A DNA stretch of 64,000 bases, taken from positions 49,847 to 113,846 of the forward strand of contig NZ_PZJJ01000009.1 in NCBI RefSeq assembly GCF_003044065.1. The letters are read 5' to 3'. The notes under the pieces are model-generated. The model had not been told where the DNA came from. It did not search any database and was given only the letters and a program-made list of their open reading frames with translations. This document shows, one piece after another, positions 56,593-64,000 of the stretch. Position 1 is the first letter of the stretch, and every line of letters begins with the position of its first letter. A program made the position numbers and the translations under genes. Source of the stretch: Alkalicoccus saliphilus (GTDB taxonomy: Bacteria; Bacillota; Bacilli; Bacillales; Salisediminibacteriaceae).

Positions 56593-57555
56593 CTAGCGGT
56601 TCATAAACTGTTTATACCGGCTCGAAAGCGTACTGGAAGAAATACCGTATTTATCCGCCACGGCTTTCTGCGAAACGGGAGTTTCATGCGGCAGGTGTTT
56701 TCCTGCCCAGTATTCGAGTATCGCTGCAAAAGCTTCCGGTTTAGTGACTCGGGGATTTTCTGCCGCCAGGTATTCACGGAGTGCCGCGGAGGCCGCCGTA
56801 AAACTCCGTCGGGATTCCAGCTGAAGAGTCTGAAGAATCTTTCTGTAATCCGCGGGAGTTTCTTTCCCGTATTTAACGAGAAGGTAAAGCAGCTGCAGGG
56901 CGCTGTCAAACCTTTTAGTGAAATGCTTCTGCTTCTGGATGCCGGCCGTCCGGCATTCCTCGAGAAACGCTTCAGCCATGTCTGCTGGAAGCTCCAGCGC
57001 ATCGCTGCCTAAAGAAAGACCGTCGGGAGTCGGGTACAAATACCCGGTAACGTAGCGGCCGGCTTCAATAGCTTCGGATACGGGAGTTTTCTGTATTGTC
57101 TGCGTGGTGTCTTTCCACATGTCCTTTAAGGAGAGGTACTCCTTATCAGCATGTACAACGTAAAAGAAGCGGGGCTCCAGGGAGGTCCAGTTTTCCAGGA
57201 ACTTCTGGAAAGAGTTTGAATACGCTGTCTGATGTTCTTTTATAAACTGTTCAAGCACTGTCTGTTTTTCTTCATCTTTCCAGTTGAACAGCATCCAGTG
57301 AAACATCAGCTGCGAAAAAGCTTTAGCATCCTCCGGTTTCATCGAGGCAAAGCTGCTGCTGCGGTTTTCATACACCGGTTTAATGTTGTCGTCGAACTTT
57401 TTGCTGTAATCAAAGATTTTCGGAAGAAGTTCGTTAAAATCTCGGTAGTCTTTCTGATCAAACCGTGATTTAGCGTTTAGCTTCTGAAGACAGCATTTTT
57501 TGTATTTCTTTCCGCTGCCACAGGGGCACGGGTCGTTACGTTTAAGCGCAGCCAT
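56593..57555 (-). CDS. SEC-C metal-binding protein with C-terminal HTH-like segment
   Basis: 320 residues, GAGGTG upstream of ATG 57555. N terminus has the SEC-C zinc motif NDPCPCGSGKKYKKCC (residues 7-22), found at the SecA C terminus and in many small adaptor-like proteins. The middle ~220 residues are helical with no family I recognise. The last ~25 residues (SQKAVADKYGISSSTLSSRYKQFM) resemble a helix-turn-helix, suggesting DNA binding. Function unknown; could be a ribosome- or nucleic-acid-associated factor. Divergent from rlmCD across 117 bp. Confidence 0.8.
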   Translation of the reverse strand: MAALKRNDPCPCGSGKKYKKCCLQKLNAKSRFDQKDYRDFNELLPKIFDYSKKFDDNIKPVYENRSSSFASMKPEDAKAFSQLMFHWMLFNWKDEEKQTVLEQFIKEHQTAYSNSFQKFLENWTSLEPRFFYVVHADKEYLSLKDMWKDTTQTIQKTPVSEAIEAGRYVTGYLYPTPDGLSLGSDALELPADMAEAFLEECRTAGIQKQKHFTKRFDSALQLLYLLVKYGKETPADYRKILQTLQLESRRSFTAASAALREYLAAENPRVTKPEAFAAILEYWAGKHLPHETPVSQKAVADKYGISSSTLSSRYKQFMNR

Positions 57556-57631
57556 TAATTTTCACCTCATCAAAATTGTCCATACCTCGTTAATCATAAC
57601 AGGCTGAGCAATTTTTTCAAGCAGCGGGATA

Positions 57632-57640
57632 TGGTACAAT
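57632..57640 (+). promoter_or_regulatory. extended -10 promoter for rlmCD
   Basis: TGGTACAAT (57632-57640). It overlaps a longer open-frame start at 57631, arguing for translation from ATG 57673. Confidence 0.55.
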
Positions 57641-57672
57641 CAATGAACCTGATTGAAGAAAGGACAGAAATT

Positions 57673-59058
57673 ATGAGTAAACAACTGCCAGTACAAAAAA
57701 ACGAGCACGTTCACGTCCAGTTTGAAGATTTGACCCACGACGGGGCAGGAGTGGCAAAAGTGGACGGCTACCCGCTGTTTGTGAAGCAAGCTCTTCCCGG
57801 GGAGGTAGCGCTCGTAAAAGTCATTCATACAAAGAAAAATTTCGGCTTCGGCCGTCTGATAAAAGTAGAAAAAGAAAGCATACACCGGGTGGAAGCACCG
57901 TGCCCGGTGTTTAACCGCTGCGGAGGATGCCAGCTGCAGCATTTAAGCTACGAAGGACAGCTGCAGTATAAACAGAAACAGGTGCAGGAAGTAATGGCAA
58001 GAATCGGTGGACTTAACGATCTGGCAGTTCACCCGACTCTCGGTATGGAAGATCCTTGGCGCTACCGGAATAAATCGCAGGTACCGATAGGAGAGCAGAG
58101 CGGTAAAATTGTCGCAGGATTTTACGCTGAGCGGAGCCACGATATTGTTGATACCGACGAGTGCCTTATACAGTCAGAGGATGCGGACCGGGCAATGAAC
58201 CTCGTGAAAAAGATGGCAGAAGAATACGGACTCAGGGGTTATGATGGGAAAACCCATAAAGGGCAGCTCCGACACGTCGTCATCCGCCACGCAGCAGCAA
58301 CGGATCAGCTGATGATCGTTCTCGTAACAAAAAACGAAAGTATCCCGAATAAAAAGCATTTAATTAAAAGACTACGGGACACCTTTCCGAATCTTGCATC
58401 GATCGTTCATAATGTGAATCCGAAGCGTACGAACGTTATTTTCGGGGAGAAAACGACGACCCTCTGGGGAGAGGACGTAATTTATGACGAAATCAGCGGC
58501 ATCCGCTTTGCAATTTCTCCGCGTTCCTTTTATCAGGTCAATCCGGTCCAGACAAAAGTACTTTACGAAAAAGCGCTGGAATATGCAGACTTAAAAGGGA
58601 AAGAAAATGTGATTGACGCATACTGTGGTATCGGAACGATCAGCCTTTTTCTCGCAAAACAGGCGAAGCACGTTTACGGCGTGGAGATCGTACCGGAAGC
58701 GGTCGACGATGCCCGGCAGAACGCCCGGCTTAACGGGATAGAAAACGCGGATTTCTATGTAGGGGAAGCAGAAAAAGTCATGCCCTGGTGGCGCGCCCAG
58801 GGAATTGAAGCTGATGTGATCGTTGTGGATCCTCCGAGAAAGGGATGCGATGAATCCCTGCTCGACACCATGACGGAAATGGAGCCGGAAAAAATCGTCT
58901 ACGTCTCCTGTAACCCGGCAACACTCGCCCGGGACTTGAAATACCTCAAGGAAAAAGGCTACGAATCAAAAGAAGTACAGCCAGTCGATATGTTCCCGCA
59001 GACCACGCATGTGGAATGTGTGACATGGCTTGAAAAAGTTCCACGTGAAGTTACTTAA
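57673..59058 (+). CDS. rlmCD: 23S rRNA (uracil-C5)-methyltransferase RlmCD (YefA)
   Basis: 461 residues from ATG 57673 (AAAGGA upstream). TrmA/RlmD family, which methylates U747 and U1939 in Bacillus 23S rRNA. N-terminal TRAM domain (about 8-65), Fe-S cluster cysteines [10 protein letters not shown] (about 77-86) and C of TDECLIQ near 163. The SAM-binding Rossmann domain carries [16 protein letters not shown] near 325 and [11 protein letters not shown] near 395, with the catalytic Cys in [13 protein letters not shown] near 418. Matches B. subtilis YefA, the neighbour of yerQ/dagK in that genome. Confidence 0.95.
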   Translation: MSKQLPVQKNEHVHVQFEDLTHDGAGVAKVDGYPLFVKQALPGEVALVKVIHTKKNFGFGRLIKVEKESIHRVEAPCPVFNRCGGCQLQHLSYEGQLQYKQKQVQEVMARIGGLNDLAVHPTLGMEDPWRYRNKSQVPIGEQSGKIVAGFYAERSHDIVDTDECLIQSEDADRAMNLVKKMAEEYGLRGYDGKTHKGQLRHVVIRHAAATDQLMIVLVTKNESIPNKKHLIKRLRDTFPNLASIVHNVNPKRTNVIFGEKTTTLWGEDVIYDEISGIRFAISPRSFYQVNPVQTKVLYEKALEYADLKGKENVIDAYCGIGTISLFLAKQAKHVYGVEIVPEAVDDARQNARLNGIENADFYVGEAEKVMPWWRAQGIEADVIVVDPPRKGCDESLLDTMTEMEPEKIVYVSCNPATLARDLKYLKEKGYESKEVQPVDMFPQTTHVECVTWLEKVPREVT

Positions 59059-59207
59059 GGACCTTTCGTACAGTTATGTATAAAGAAAGGAATGGGAGGA
59101 TTCTTGTTAATAGGATCCTCCATTTTTATAAGCTGCATGTGAGTATGGAAAAAACCTGAAATGACTTCAAAAGAATAACAACATAAACTAAAGAGGGCTG
59201 GGGAGGT

Positions 59208-59774
59208 ATGATTCAAGTGAAAAAAGCTGCATCTGCTTGCTTTCTTTTGTTTCTTATCGTGTCCACGGTTCTTCCCTTTTTCAGTTTTCAAGGATATTCT
59301 ATGTTGACTCACACTACCAGTCATTTAGCAGCCCAGGGAGCACCTCATGCCTGGGTGATGAAGCTTGTGTTTATATGTCTCGGGAGTATGGCTGTTTTTG
59401 TTACTTATGCCACTCGTATACGGTACCATCAACTATTCGGGGTGCTTTTTGGATTCAGCCTGATAATGACTGCTTTTTTTCCTCATGCTCCTATGGAAGC
59501 CGGGCTCCCGGTTAATGTTGTACAGGATAAGGTTCATTCTGTTTTTGCAGGGGGTACCGGCTTCAGCTTCACCGTTCTTGCCGTGGGTCACGCTTTTATG
59601 AGCCGGGGAAACCAGCGGACTGCAGGAGTTGTTCTTGCGATTGCAGCCACTCTAATTCCTCTTCTTATGATTGCTTTTCCTTCATGGATGGGGCTTTTAC
59701 AGCGTATGATGTTCATCTGTGCTTTTGGGTGGCTGTTTTTCTATATGGAACCGCCAAAACAATATAAATTTTAA
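59208..59774 (+). CDS. DUF998 integral membrane protein
   Basis: 188 residues from ATG 59208 (AAAGAGGG upstream); GTG 59217 is better spaced from GGGAGG and is a real alternative. Six hydrophobic segments (about 7-27, 50-67, 73-90, 110-128, 137-157 and 162-180). Features of DUF998: YSMLTHTTSHLAAQGAPHAWVM near residue 30 and DKVHSVFAGG near 107. The family is of unknown function in membranes of bacteria and archaea. Monocistronic by context. Confidence 0.82.
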   Translation: MIQVKKAASACFLLFLIVSTVLPFFSFQGYSMLTHTTSHLAAQGAPHAWVMKLVFICLGSMAVFVTYATRIRYHQLFGVLFGFSLIMTAFFPHAPMEAGLPVNVVQDKVHSVFAGGTGFSFTVLAVGHAFMSRGNQRTAGVVLAIAATLIPLLMIAFPSWMGLLQRMMFICAFGWLFFYMEPPKQYKF

Positions 59775-60126
59775 AAGGATACCTTGATCAAAAATAAACG
59801 TCCGCTTTTGCTGCCACGAAGACGCTTTCCGATGGGCTCTCCGCATCCTCCCCGAAGAACTCCTCCACGGCAGGCGGGGTTAGAAAAGTAGTCCCCTCCA
59901 GCAGAACTCTTAATAATCTTTACAGGAATAATACACCGACTTAATCCAAGGTCAACAAATTAAGTATATTATAAACATGCAGGGAAAAGAATCCGGGAGA
60001 CCGGCAGGCCCGTTTTCCGGACCGCTGCAGCTGAGGTTTTACTGAATAATACAGTGGATGTTAAGACGCGGGAACGAAAATAGGGAAAGGTGAAGTGGAG
60101 TTAACAGAAGCCTGGAGGGATGATTG
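59775..60126. other. 352-bp gap with a repeat-like palindrome
   Basis: No gene. 59801-59885 contains CGCTTTCCGATGGGCTCTCCGC flanked by CTGCC (59811-59815) and GGCAG (59869-59873), resembling the palindromic blocks at 32.2 and 32.8 kb. The right part is an ordinary leader ending in TGGAGGG. Confidence 0.45.
59801..59885 (+). repeat. palindromic intergenic repeat-like element, copy 3
   Basis: Outer CTGCCACG / CACGGCAG ends with an inner CGCTTTCC...CTCCGC...CTCCTCC layout. Similar in style to 32216-32330, but too diverged to align reliably by eye. Confidence 0.35.
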
Positions 60127-60927
60127 ATGGGATATAAAGCTGTTTTTATTGATATGGATGGCACACTTTTGAACAGCCGGAATGAAATTTCCGAACAAAC
60201 CGTTAAATCGTTACAGCGTCTTGAAGACAATGGACTGAAGGTTCATCTGGCAACGGGAAGGCATTATGGCATTGTAGAACCGTATCACAAAGCAATTGGT
60301 CTGAAAACACCGGTTATATGTCTGAACGGGAGTTATATATATGACCCGTTAATGAAAAAAGAAATCTTCGCAAAAACATTTAACGCAGAAGCAGCCGGAC
60401 TGTACAAACGAATATCCGACAACGTGCGGATGTGCAGTAATATCCTCTTTCATACGAGAGAAGGTCTGTACTGCGAAAAGATTGATGAGCATGTGGAACA
60501 CTGGATTCAAACAAGCGGTGTGCAGCCTTATTTTCAAGGAGCAATGGACAATCTTGAGCAGCTGGACATTCTTAAATACGGGATAATGGCTGAAAAACGA
60601 TCGCTTACAAAACCGTGGAGCAGCCGGACCACCGGATTGGACGTCATCGAATGGAAAGATGGTTTTGAGGTGGTTCCTAAAGGAGTTTCCAAGTGGAAAG
60701 GCATCCGTACTCTTTTAAAGGAGTATGCGATTTCTCCCAGTGAAGTCATTACGATAGGAGACGGCCCGAATGATGTGGAGATGATCCGTGAATCCGGCCT
60801 CGGGATAGCGATGAAAAACGCCGTGGAGGAAGTGCTGGCAGTATCCGATATGACAACCGCCTATGACCACAATCACGAAGGGGTAATGAACTCCCTCTCA
60901 CAGGTTTTACAGGAACAGACAGTATGA
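60127..60927 (+). CDS. Cof-type HAD-IIB hydrolase
   Basis: 266 residues from ATG 60127 with TGGAGGG 6 nt upstream. HAD phosphatase with C2B cap: motif I FIDMDGTLL (Asp9/Asp11), motif II HLATGRHYG near 38, Lys in VPKGVSKWKGI near 188 and motif IV TIGDGPNDVEMI near 212. Members dephosphorylate sugar phosphates, flavin or pyridoxal phosphates. Substrate not predictable from context. Terminator overlaps the stop. Confidence 0.88.
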   Translation: MGYKAVFIDMDGTLLNSRNEISEQTVKSLQRLEDNGLKVHLATGRHYGIVEPYHKAIGLKTPVICLNGSYIYDPLMKKEIFAKTFNAEAAGLYKRISDNVRMCSNILFHTREGLYCEKIDEHVEHWIQTSGVQPYFQGAMDNLEQLDILKYGIMAEKRSLTKPWSSRTTGLDVIEWKDGFEVVPKGVSKWKGIRTLLKEYAISPSEVITIGDGPNDVEMIRESGLGIAMKNAVEEVLAVSDMTTAYDHNHEGVMNSLSQVLQEQTV

Positions 60928-60950
60928 CACTCAGGGGTCATGCTTTTTTT
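60921..60950 (+). terminator. intrinsic terminator after the Cof-type hydrolase
   Basis: AGTATGAC (60921-60928) pairs with GTCATGCT (60937-60944, one G-U pair), then seven T. The stop codon lies within the stem. Confidence 0.75.
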
Positions 60951-60968
60951 ATGTTTTTTAAAGCAGGC

Positions 60969-61988
60969 TTAATCGTGCCGGATAACAATCTTTCCAATAA
61001 AGTTTTGACCTTCCAGGTGACGGTAGGCGTCTTTTGCTTCGTCAAAGGAAAAGACACGGTCGATCACTGGTTCGAGTCCGCTGTTTTCAATCGCACGGTT
61101 CATCTGTTCAAATTCGTCCCGGCTCCCGACCATAATTGTACGGGTATTGGCCCGTCCGAAAAGATCAAAGTAGCTGATGTCATCTCCTTCAGTGCTGAGT
61201 ACGCCGATCAAGGAGGCTTCACCACCGGCGCGGAGGGAGGCGAGTGACTGTTTAATTGTAGCGGGCCCTCCGACTTCCACGACACGGTCCACGCCGCGGC
61301 CGCCGGTCTGTTCCTTCACTTTTTCTCCCCAGTTTTCGTGCTCTTTGTAATTAATAATATGGGAAGCACCGAGATCTTTCAGCGTTTCTGCTTTTTTGTC
61401 ACTCGAGCTCGTTCCGATAGTACGTATTCCGAGAAGGCGGGCAAACTGTGTAGCAAAAACGGAAACTCCTCCGCTTCCAAGTGTCAGCGCTGTATCTCCT
61501 GCCTTCAGCGGCACGGGACCCTGCAGGGCGTTCCAGGCTGTAAGGGCAGCACAGGGAAGTGTCGCCGCCTGTTCAAAGGTAAGATGGTCAGGAATGTGCA
61601 CGAGAAGCTCAGCATTGATTGTTTTATAGTACGTCAGCCAGCCATCGGAATGCGTGCCGTAAGGTTCCAATGCAGCAGGTGCTTCCCGGCCGAACCATTC
61701 CCGCATAAAGTTGCCGGCAACCCGGTCGCCTTCTTTTACCCGTGTGACGTCTTCACCGGCTTCAACCACTTCACCCGCTCCGTCCGACAGCGGGACAAGA
61801 TTTTCTTTTTTCTCTCCTGGATAACCACCGTGAATGATGGCGTAGTCCCGATAGTTCAGAGACGTTGCGTGAACCCGGACGACTACTTCTCCACGATTCG
61901 GAGAAACGATCTCTTCCTCCGACTGTTTCAGATGATCAATACTTCCTTCTCCGTCGAGCCGCCAGCTGCGGTTCGTTATTTTATGCAT
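60969..61988 (-). CDS. zinc-independent MDR oxidoreductase (quinone-oxidoreductase-like)
   Basis: 339 residues from ATG 61988, preceded by AAAGGATG; the open frame extends further upstream to 62174 but without a site or family features. Medium-chain dehydrogenase/reductase: N-terminal GroES-like domain with VRVHATSLNYRDYAIIHG near 40 and LSDGAGEVVEAG near 67, then a Rossmann domain with LTLGSGGVSVFATQFARLLG near 165 and LGASHIINY near 205, ending GKIVIRHD. The cysteine ligands of the zinc ADH catalytic site are absent, as in quinone oxidoreductase/enoyl reductase members. NADPH-dependent reduction of an enal or quinone is likely; exact substrate unknown. Confidence 0.85.
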   Translation of the reverse strand: MHKITNRSWRLDGEGSIDHLKQSEEEIVSPNRGEVVVRVHATSLNYRDYAIIHGGYPGEKKENLVPLSDGAGEVVEAGEDVTRVKEGDRVAGNFMREWFGREAPAALEPYGTHSDGWLTYYKTINAELLVHIPDHLTFEQAATLPCAALTAWNALQGPVPLKAGDTALTLGSGGVSVFATQFARLLGIRTIGTSSSDKKAETLKDLGASHIINYKEHENWGEKVKEQTGGRGVDRVVEVGGPATIKQSLASLRAGGEASLIGVLSTEGDDISYFDLFGRANTRTIMVGSRDEFEQMNRAIENSGLEPVIDRVFSFDEAKDAYRHLEGQNFIGKIVIRHD

Positions 61989-62222
61989 GAAAGTCATCCT
62001 TTCTTTATTCCTGTCAGTTTTGAAATAGAAGCTGTAGTACATACGGTATCTTTTATTATAGAACGATGACAAAGCGTAAATAACATTCTTTACTTTTCCC
62101 AGAAACGAAAAGGTAAAAACGTACAGAGGGTGCTGATACAGCATTTCCAGGTACTCTTCTTTATTGACCATCAATTAATAATATTATATGATTAATTCAA
62201 CTTCATAAAGGAGGGGAATGGT

Positions 62223-63104
62223 ATGCTTCACGTTTTTAAGCTCGGCTTTGCTGCCTTTCACGTACAGGATATGCAGGCGATGAAAAAGTACTATGAAGAC
62301 ATTGCGGGTTTTACGCTCACAGAAACGGACAAAAATGGAAGCGCTTACTTCAGTACTTCAACAGATCATCACAATATCGTCCTGATTCCGTCAGACAGAA
62401 GCGGGATACATTCATTTGGCTTTCAATATGAATCGGAAGGAAGCAGGGAGGAAGTCATTGAGCATTTAAAGTCTCTGGGCATTGAGGCATCGAAAGCAGA
62501 AGACGGGCATCCGGTGATGAAGGATGTCATAGCATTTCAAGATCCTGAAGGGTATTCTGTACGGCTTTTTAGAGAAACGGGTGAAACAAAGAAGAAAGGC
62601 TTTAAAAGTGCAGGAATTGTCCCGAATAAAATCGGTCATCTGTCTGTACGGGTAAGTGATGCCAAAGCGCAGGTGGAGTTTTATAAAAAGCTCGGCTTCG
62701 ATAATACCGACTGGATCGAAGATTTTTTCGGCTTTATGACGTGTAACCGGGATCATCACGTATTGAACTTTTTCACGTCCGAAACGAAAGGAATGCACCA
62801 CCTGGCACTGGAAATGCGGAACTATCAGCACTTAATTTCCACGCTTGATTTTCTGAGGCTGAATGGCGTGAATATAGTATGGGGACCGTCCCGTCACGGA
62901 GCGGGACATAATATTGCCTGTTACCACTACGATCCGGAAGGTAACCTGATCGAACTGTTTACCGATGGGGATGTGTATATTAAGGAGCTTGGTATTTTCG
63001 ATCCGCGGCCCTGGCACAAAGATTTTCCACAGAAGCCGAAAGTATGGAAAACCGATGAATGCCTTTCCCTCTGGGGCGTGGATTTTGAAAAAGCACTCGT
63101 CTGA
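62223..63104 (+). CDS. VOC-family extradiol-dioxygenase-like protein
   Basis: 293 residues, AAGGAGGGG upstream. Two vicinal-oxygen-chelate repeats (about 5-120 and 140-265), as in type I extradiol ring-cleavage dioxygenases. The second repeat keeps the metal ligands: His in IGHLSVRVSD near 141, His in GMHHLALEM near 195 and Glu in GNLIELFTDG near 243. The first repeat is the usual non-catalytic one. Could cleave a catechol-type ring or be a glyoxalase-like enzyme. It is followed 42 bp later by a FadR-type regulator, possibly co-transcribed. Confidence 0.85.
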   Translation: MLHVFKLGFAAFHVQDMQAMKKYYEDIAGFTLTETDKNGSAYFSTSTDHHNIVLIPSDRSGIHSFGFQYESEGSREEVIEHLKSLGIEASKAEDGHPVMKDVIAFQDPEGYSVRLFRETGETKKKGFKSAGIVPNKIGHLSVRVSDAKAQVEFYKKLGFDNTDWIEDFFGFMTCNRDHHVLNFFTSETKGMHHLALEMRNYQHLISTLDFLRLNGVNIVWGPSRHGAGHNIACYHYDPEGNLIELFTDGDVYIKELGIFDPRPWHKDFPQKPKVWKTDECLSLWGVDFEKALV

Positions 63105-63146
63105 CAGAAAGCCGAAGAACATCCGGGAGGAAAGGAAGAGCACACC

Positions 63147-63875
63147 ATGCCTAAAAATTTAAGTGAACAGCTGCTTCACGATCTCGGAAAAGACATTGTA
63201 CTTGGGATAATCCCTCCAGGGGATGTGCTTCCGAAAGTAGAAACACTCAGCGTGGAAAAAGGAGTCAGCCGGACAGTTATACGGGAAGCACTGAAAGGAC
63301 TGAGCGCCCGGCGGCTGCTGGAATCCTCTACAAAGACAGGGACGATTGTACGTCCAAAAGAGGAGTGGCTCTGGTGGGATCCTGACGTTATCTCCTGGGC
63401 TTCGGAAGCGGAAGATAACCGTCCTTTTTTAAAACAGCTGACAGAAGTCCGCCTGGCTGTGGAACCGGCTGCAGTTAAACTGGCAGCGAAGTATGCGGAA
63501 GAGAACGATAAACAGGAAATGAAGGAAGCGTTCCGCGTGCTCGAACAGGCTACCGCTGATCAAAAAGCGTGGACAGAGGCGGATGCAGCTTTTCACAATG
63601 CGATGCTGAAGGCTTCCCATAATCAGCTGATGATCAGCCTCGTACAGACGCTTCATAACGGTCTGATGCAGAGCCGGGAAACAACGATACGCATTTTGAA
63701 AGAACATCAGGACGAACATGGAGACACAACGACAAAAGAAGCGTTAAAACTGCACGAAGACGTGCTGAAAGCTATATTGGAAGGCAGTGAGGAAAAAGCG
63801 GAAACGGCGATGACTAAACTGTTGCAGTCTGTGGCTGATTTAATCGATGCGATGAACAGCGGCCGCGTATTGTAA
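63147..63875 (+). CDS. FadR-subfamily GntR transcriptional regulator
   Basis: 242 residues, GGGAGGAAAGGA upstream. N-terminal winged HTH of GntR type: LGIIPPGDVLPKVETLSVEKGVSRTVIREALKGLSARRLLES (about 19-60). C-terminal FCD all-helical ligand domain (about 90-235) with TEVRLAVEPAAVKLAA and the metal-ligand residues in DAAFHNAML near 150 and LHEDVL near 210. The WWDPDVISWA linker is common in regulators of sugar-acid (gluconate, galactonate) pathways. Targets probably lie beyond the right edge, or include the VOC gene. Confidence 0.9.
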   Translation: MPKNLSEQLLHDLGKDIVLGIIPPGDVLPKVETLSVEKGVSRTVIREALKGLSARRLLESSTKTGTIVRPKEEWLWWDPDVISWASEAEDNRPFLKQLTEVRLAVEPAAVKLAAKYAEENDKQEMKEAFRVLEQATADQKAWTEADAAFHNAMLKASHNQLMISLVQTLHNGLMQSRETTIRILKEHQDEHGDTTTKEALKLHEDVLKAILEGSEEKAETAMTKLLQSVADLIDAMNSGRVL

Positions 63876-64000
63876 AGACCTGCGGTAGTATGTCAATGAA
63901 AAAATAAGATGATATTTGTTTATCAAAGGACATATTCAAGAAAAAAGCCCGTAGGAAAGAACCCTAGCATTTTTGGTAAAAACTAGGAGTTCGAAAGGTT
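63876..64000. other. right end of window, no gene
   Basis: 125 bp after the FadR-type regulator. A weak CTAG...CTAG inverted sequence at about 63964-63988 is all that stands out. Confidence 0.4.

Noticed and set aside
61989..62174. N-terminal extension of the MDR oxidoreductase
   Set aside because: The frame is open, but the ATG at 61988 has the ribosome site and begins the conserved domain.

Overview
The window looks like a chromosomal segment of a Bacillaceae-type Firmicute. The evidence is strong AGGAGG-type ribosome binding sites, sigma-A promoters, intrinsic terminators, a PurS/PurQ/PurL split FGAM synthase, and a backbone whose order I recall from Bacillus subtilis: purEKBCSQLFMNHD ... 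yerA-yerB-yerC ... pcrB-pcrA-ligA-camS ... gatCAB ... dagK ... rlmCD (yefA). Several exported proteins (YerB, CamS, the binding protein at 45.7 kb) are very acidic, which would suit a halophilic or haloalkaliphilic Bacillaceae. That is an inference, and I do not name a species. I saw no rRNA, tRNA, CRISPR array, transposase or prophage.

Layout. 1-12.6 kb: purine biosynthesis operon from the tail of purE to purD, closed by a terminator. 12.7-14.4 kb: a minus-strand CoA-disulfide reductase/rhodanese fusion with a CsoR/CstR-like palindrome on its promoter. 14.7-17.6 kb: a glutathione-independent formaldehyde dehydrogenase (minus) with a near-perfect sigma-54 promoter, divergent from a sigma-54 activator gene. 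18.2-22.9 kb: a three-gene operon of gamma-glutamyltransferase, an ATP-grasp ligase fused to a degenerate M20-like domain, and an N-formylglutamate amidohydrolase-family protein; I cannot match this set to a described pathway. 22.97-26.8 kb: TPP riboswitch and the ykoFEDC thiamine-related ECF transporter. 26.9-28.5 kb: an SDR oxidoreductase and a LOG-family protein.

28.9-45.4 kb is mostly conserved backbone: YerA, YerB, YerC, PcrB, PcrA, LigA, CamS, GatCAB, an unrecognised membrane protein and DagK. The yerC-pcrB gap (about 950 bp) has no convincing gene but holds two palindromic repeat-like blocks. 45.5-51.1 kb is an ABC importer operon (binding protein, ATPase, fused permease) ending in a HAD-IIA phosphatase and the antiterminator GlpP. 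Its leader carries a promoter and a terminator hairpin of the kind GlpP would control, so I propose a glycerol-phosphate-responsive uptake system. 51.2-52.3 kb is an AT-rich orphan gene. 53.2-56.3 kb holds nupC-deoC-deoR for deoxynucleoside use, with candidate DeoR and CcpA sites. 56.6-64 kb holds a SEC-C/HTH protein, RlmCD, a DUF998 membrane protein, a Cof-type HAD phosphatase, a quinone-oxidoreductase-like MDR protein, an extradiol-type VOC protein and a FadR-type regulator whose targets may lie beyond the right edge.

The most interesting candidates are the ggt/ATP-grasp-pseudoM20/FGase operon (18.2-22.9 kb) and the GlpP-linked ABC importer operon (45.5-51.1 kb). The sigma-54 control of formaldehyde dehydrogenase is the cleanest regulatory prediction.
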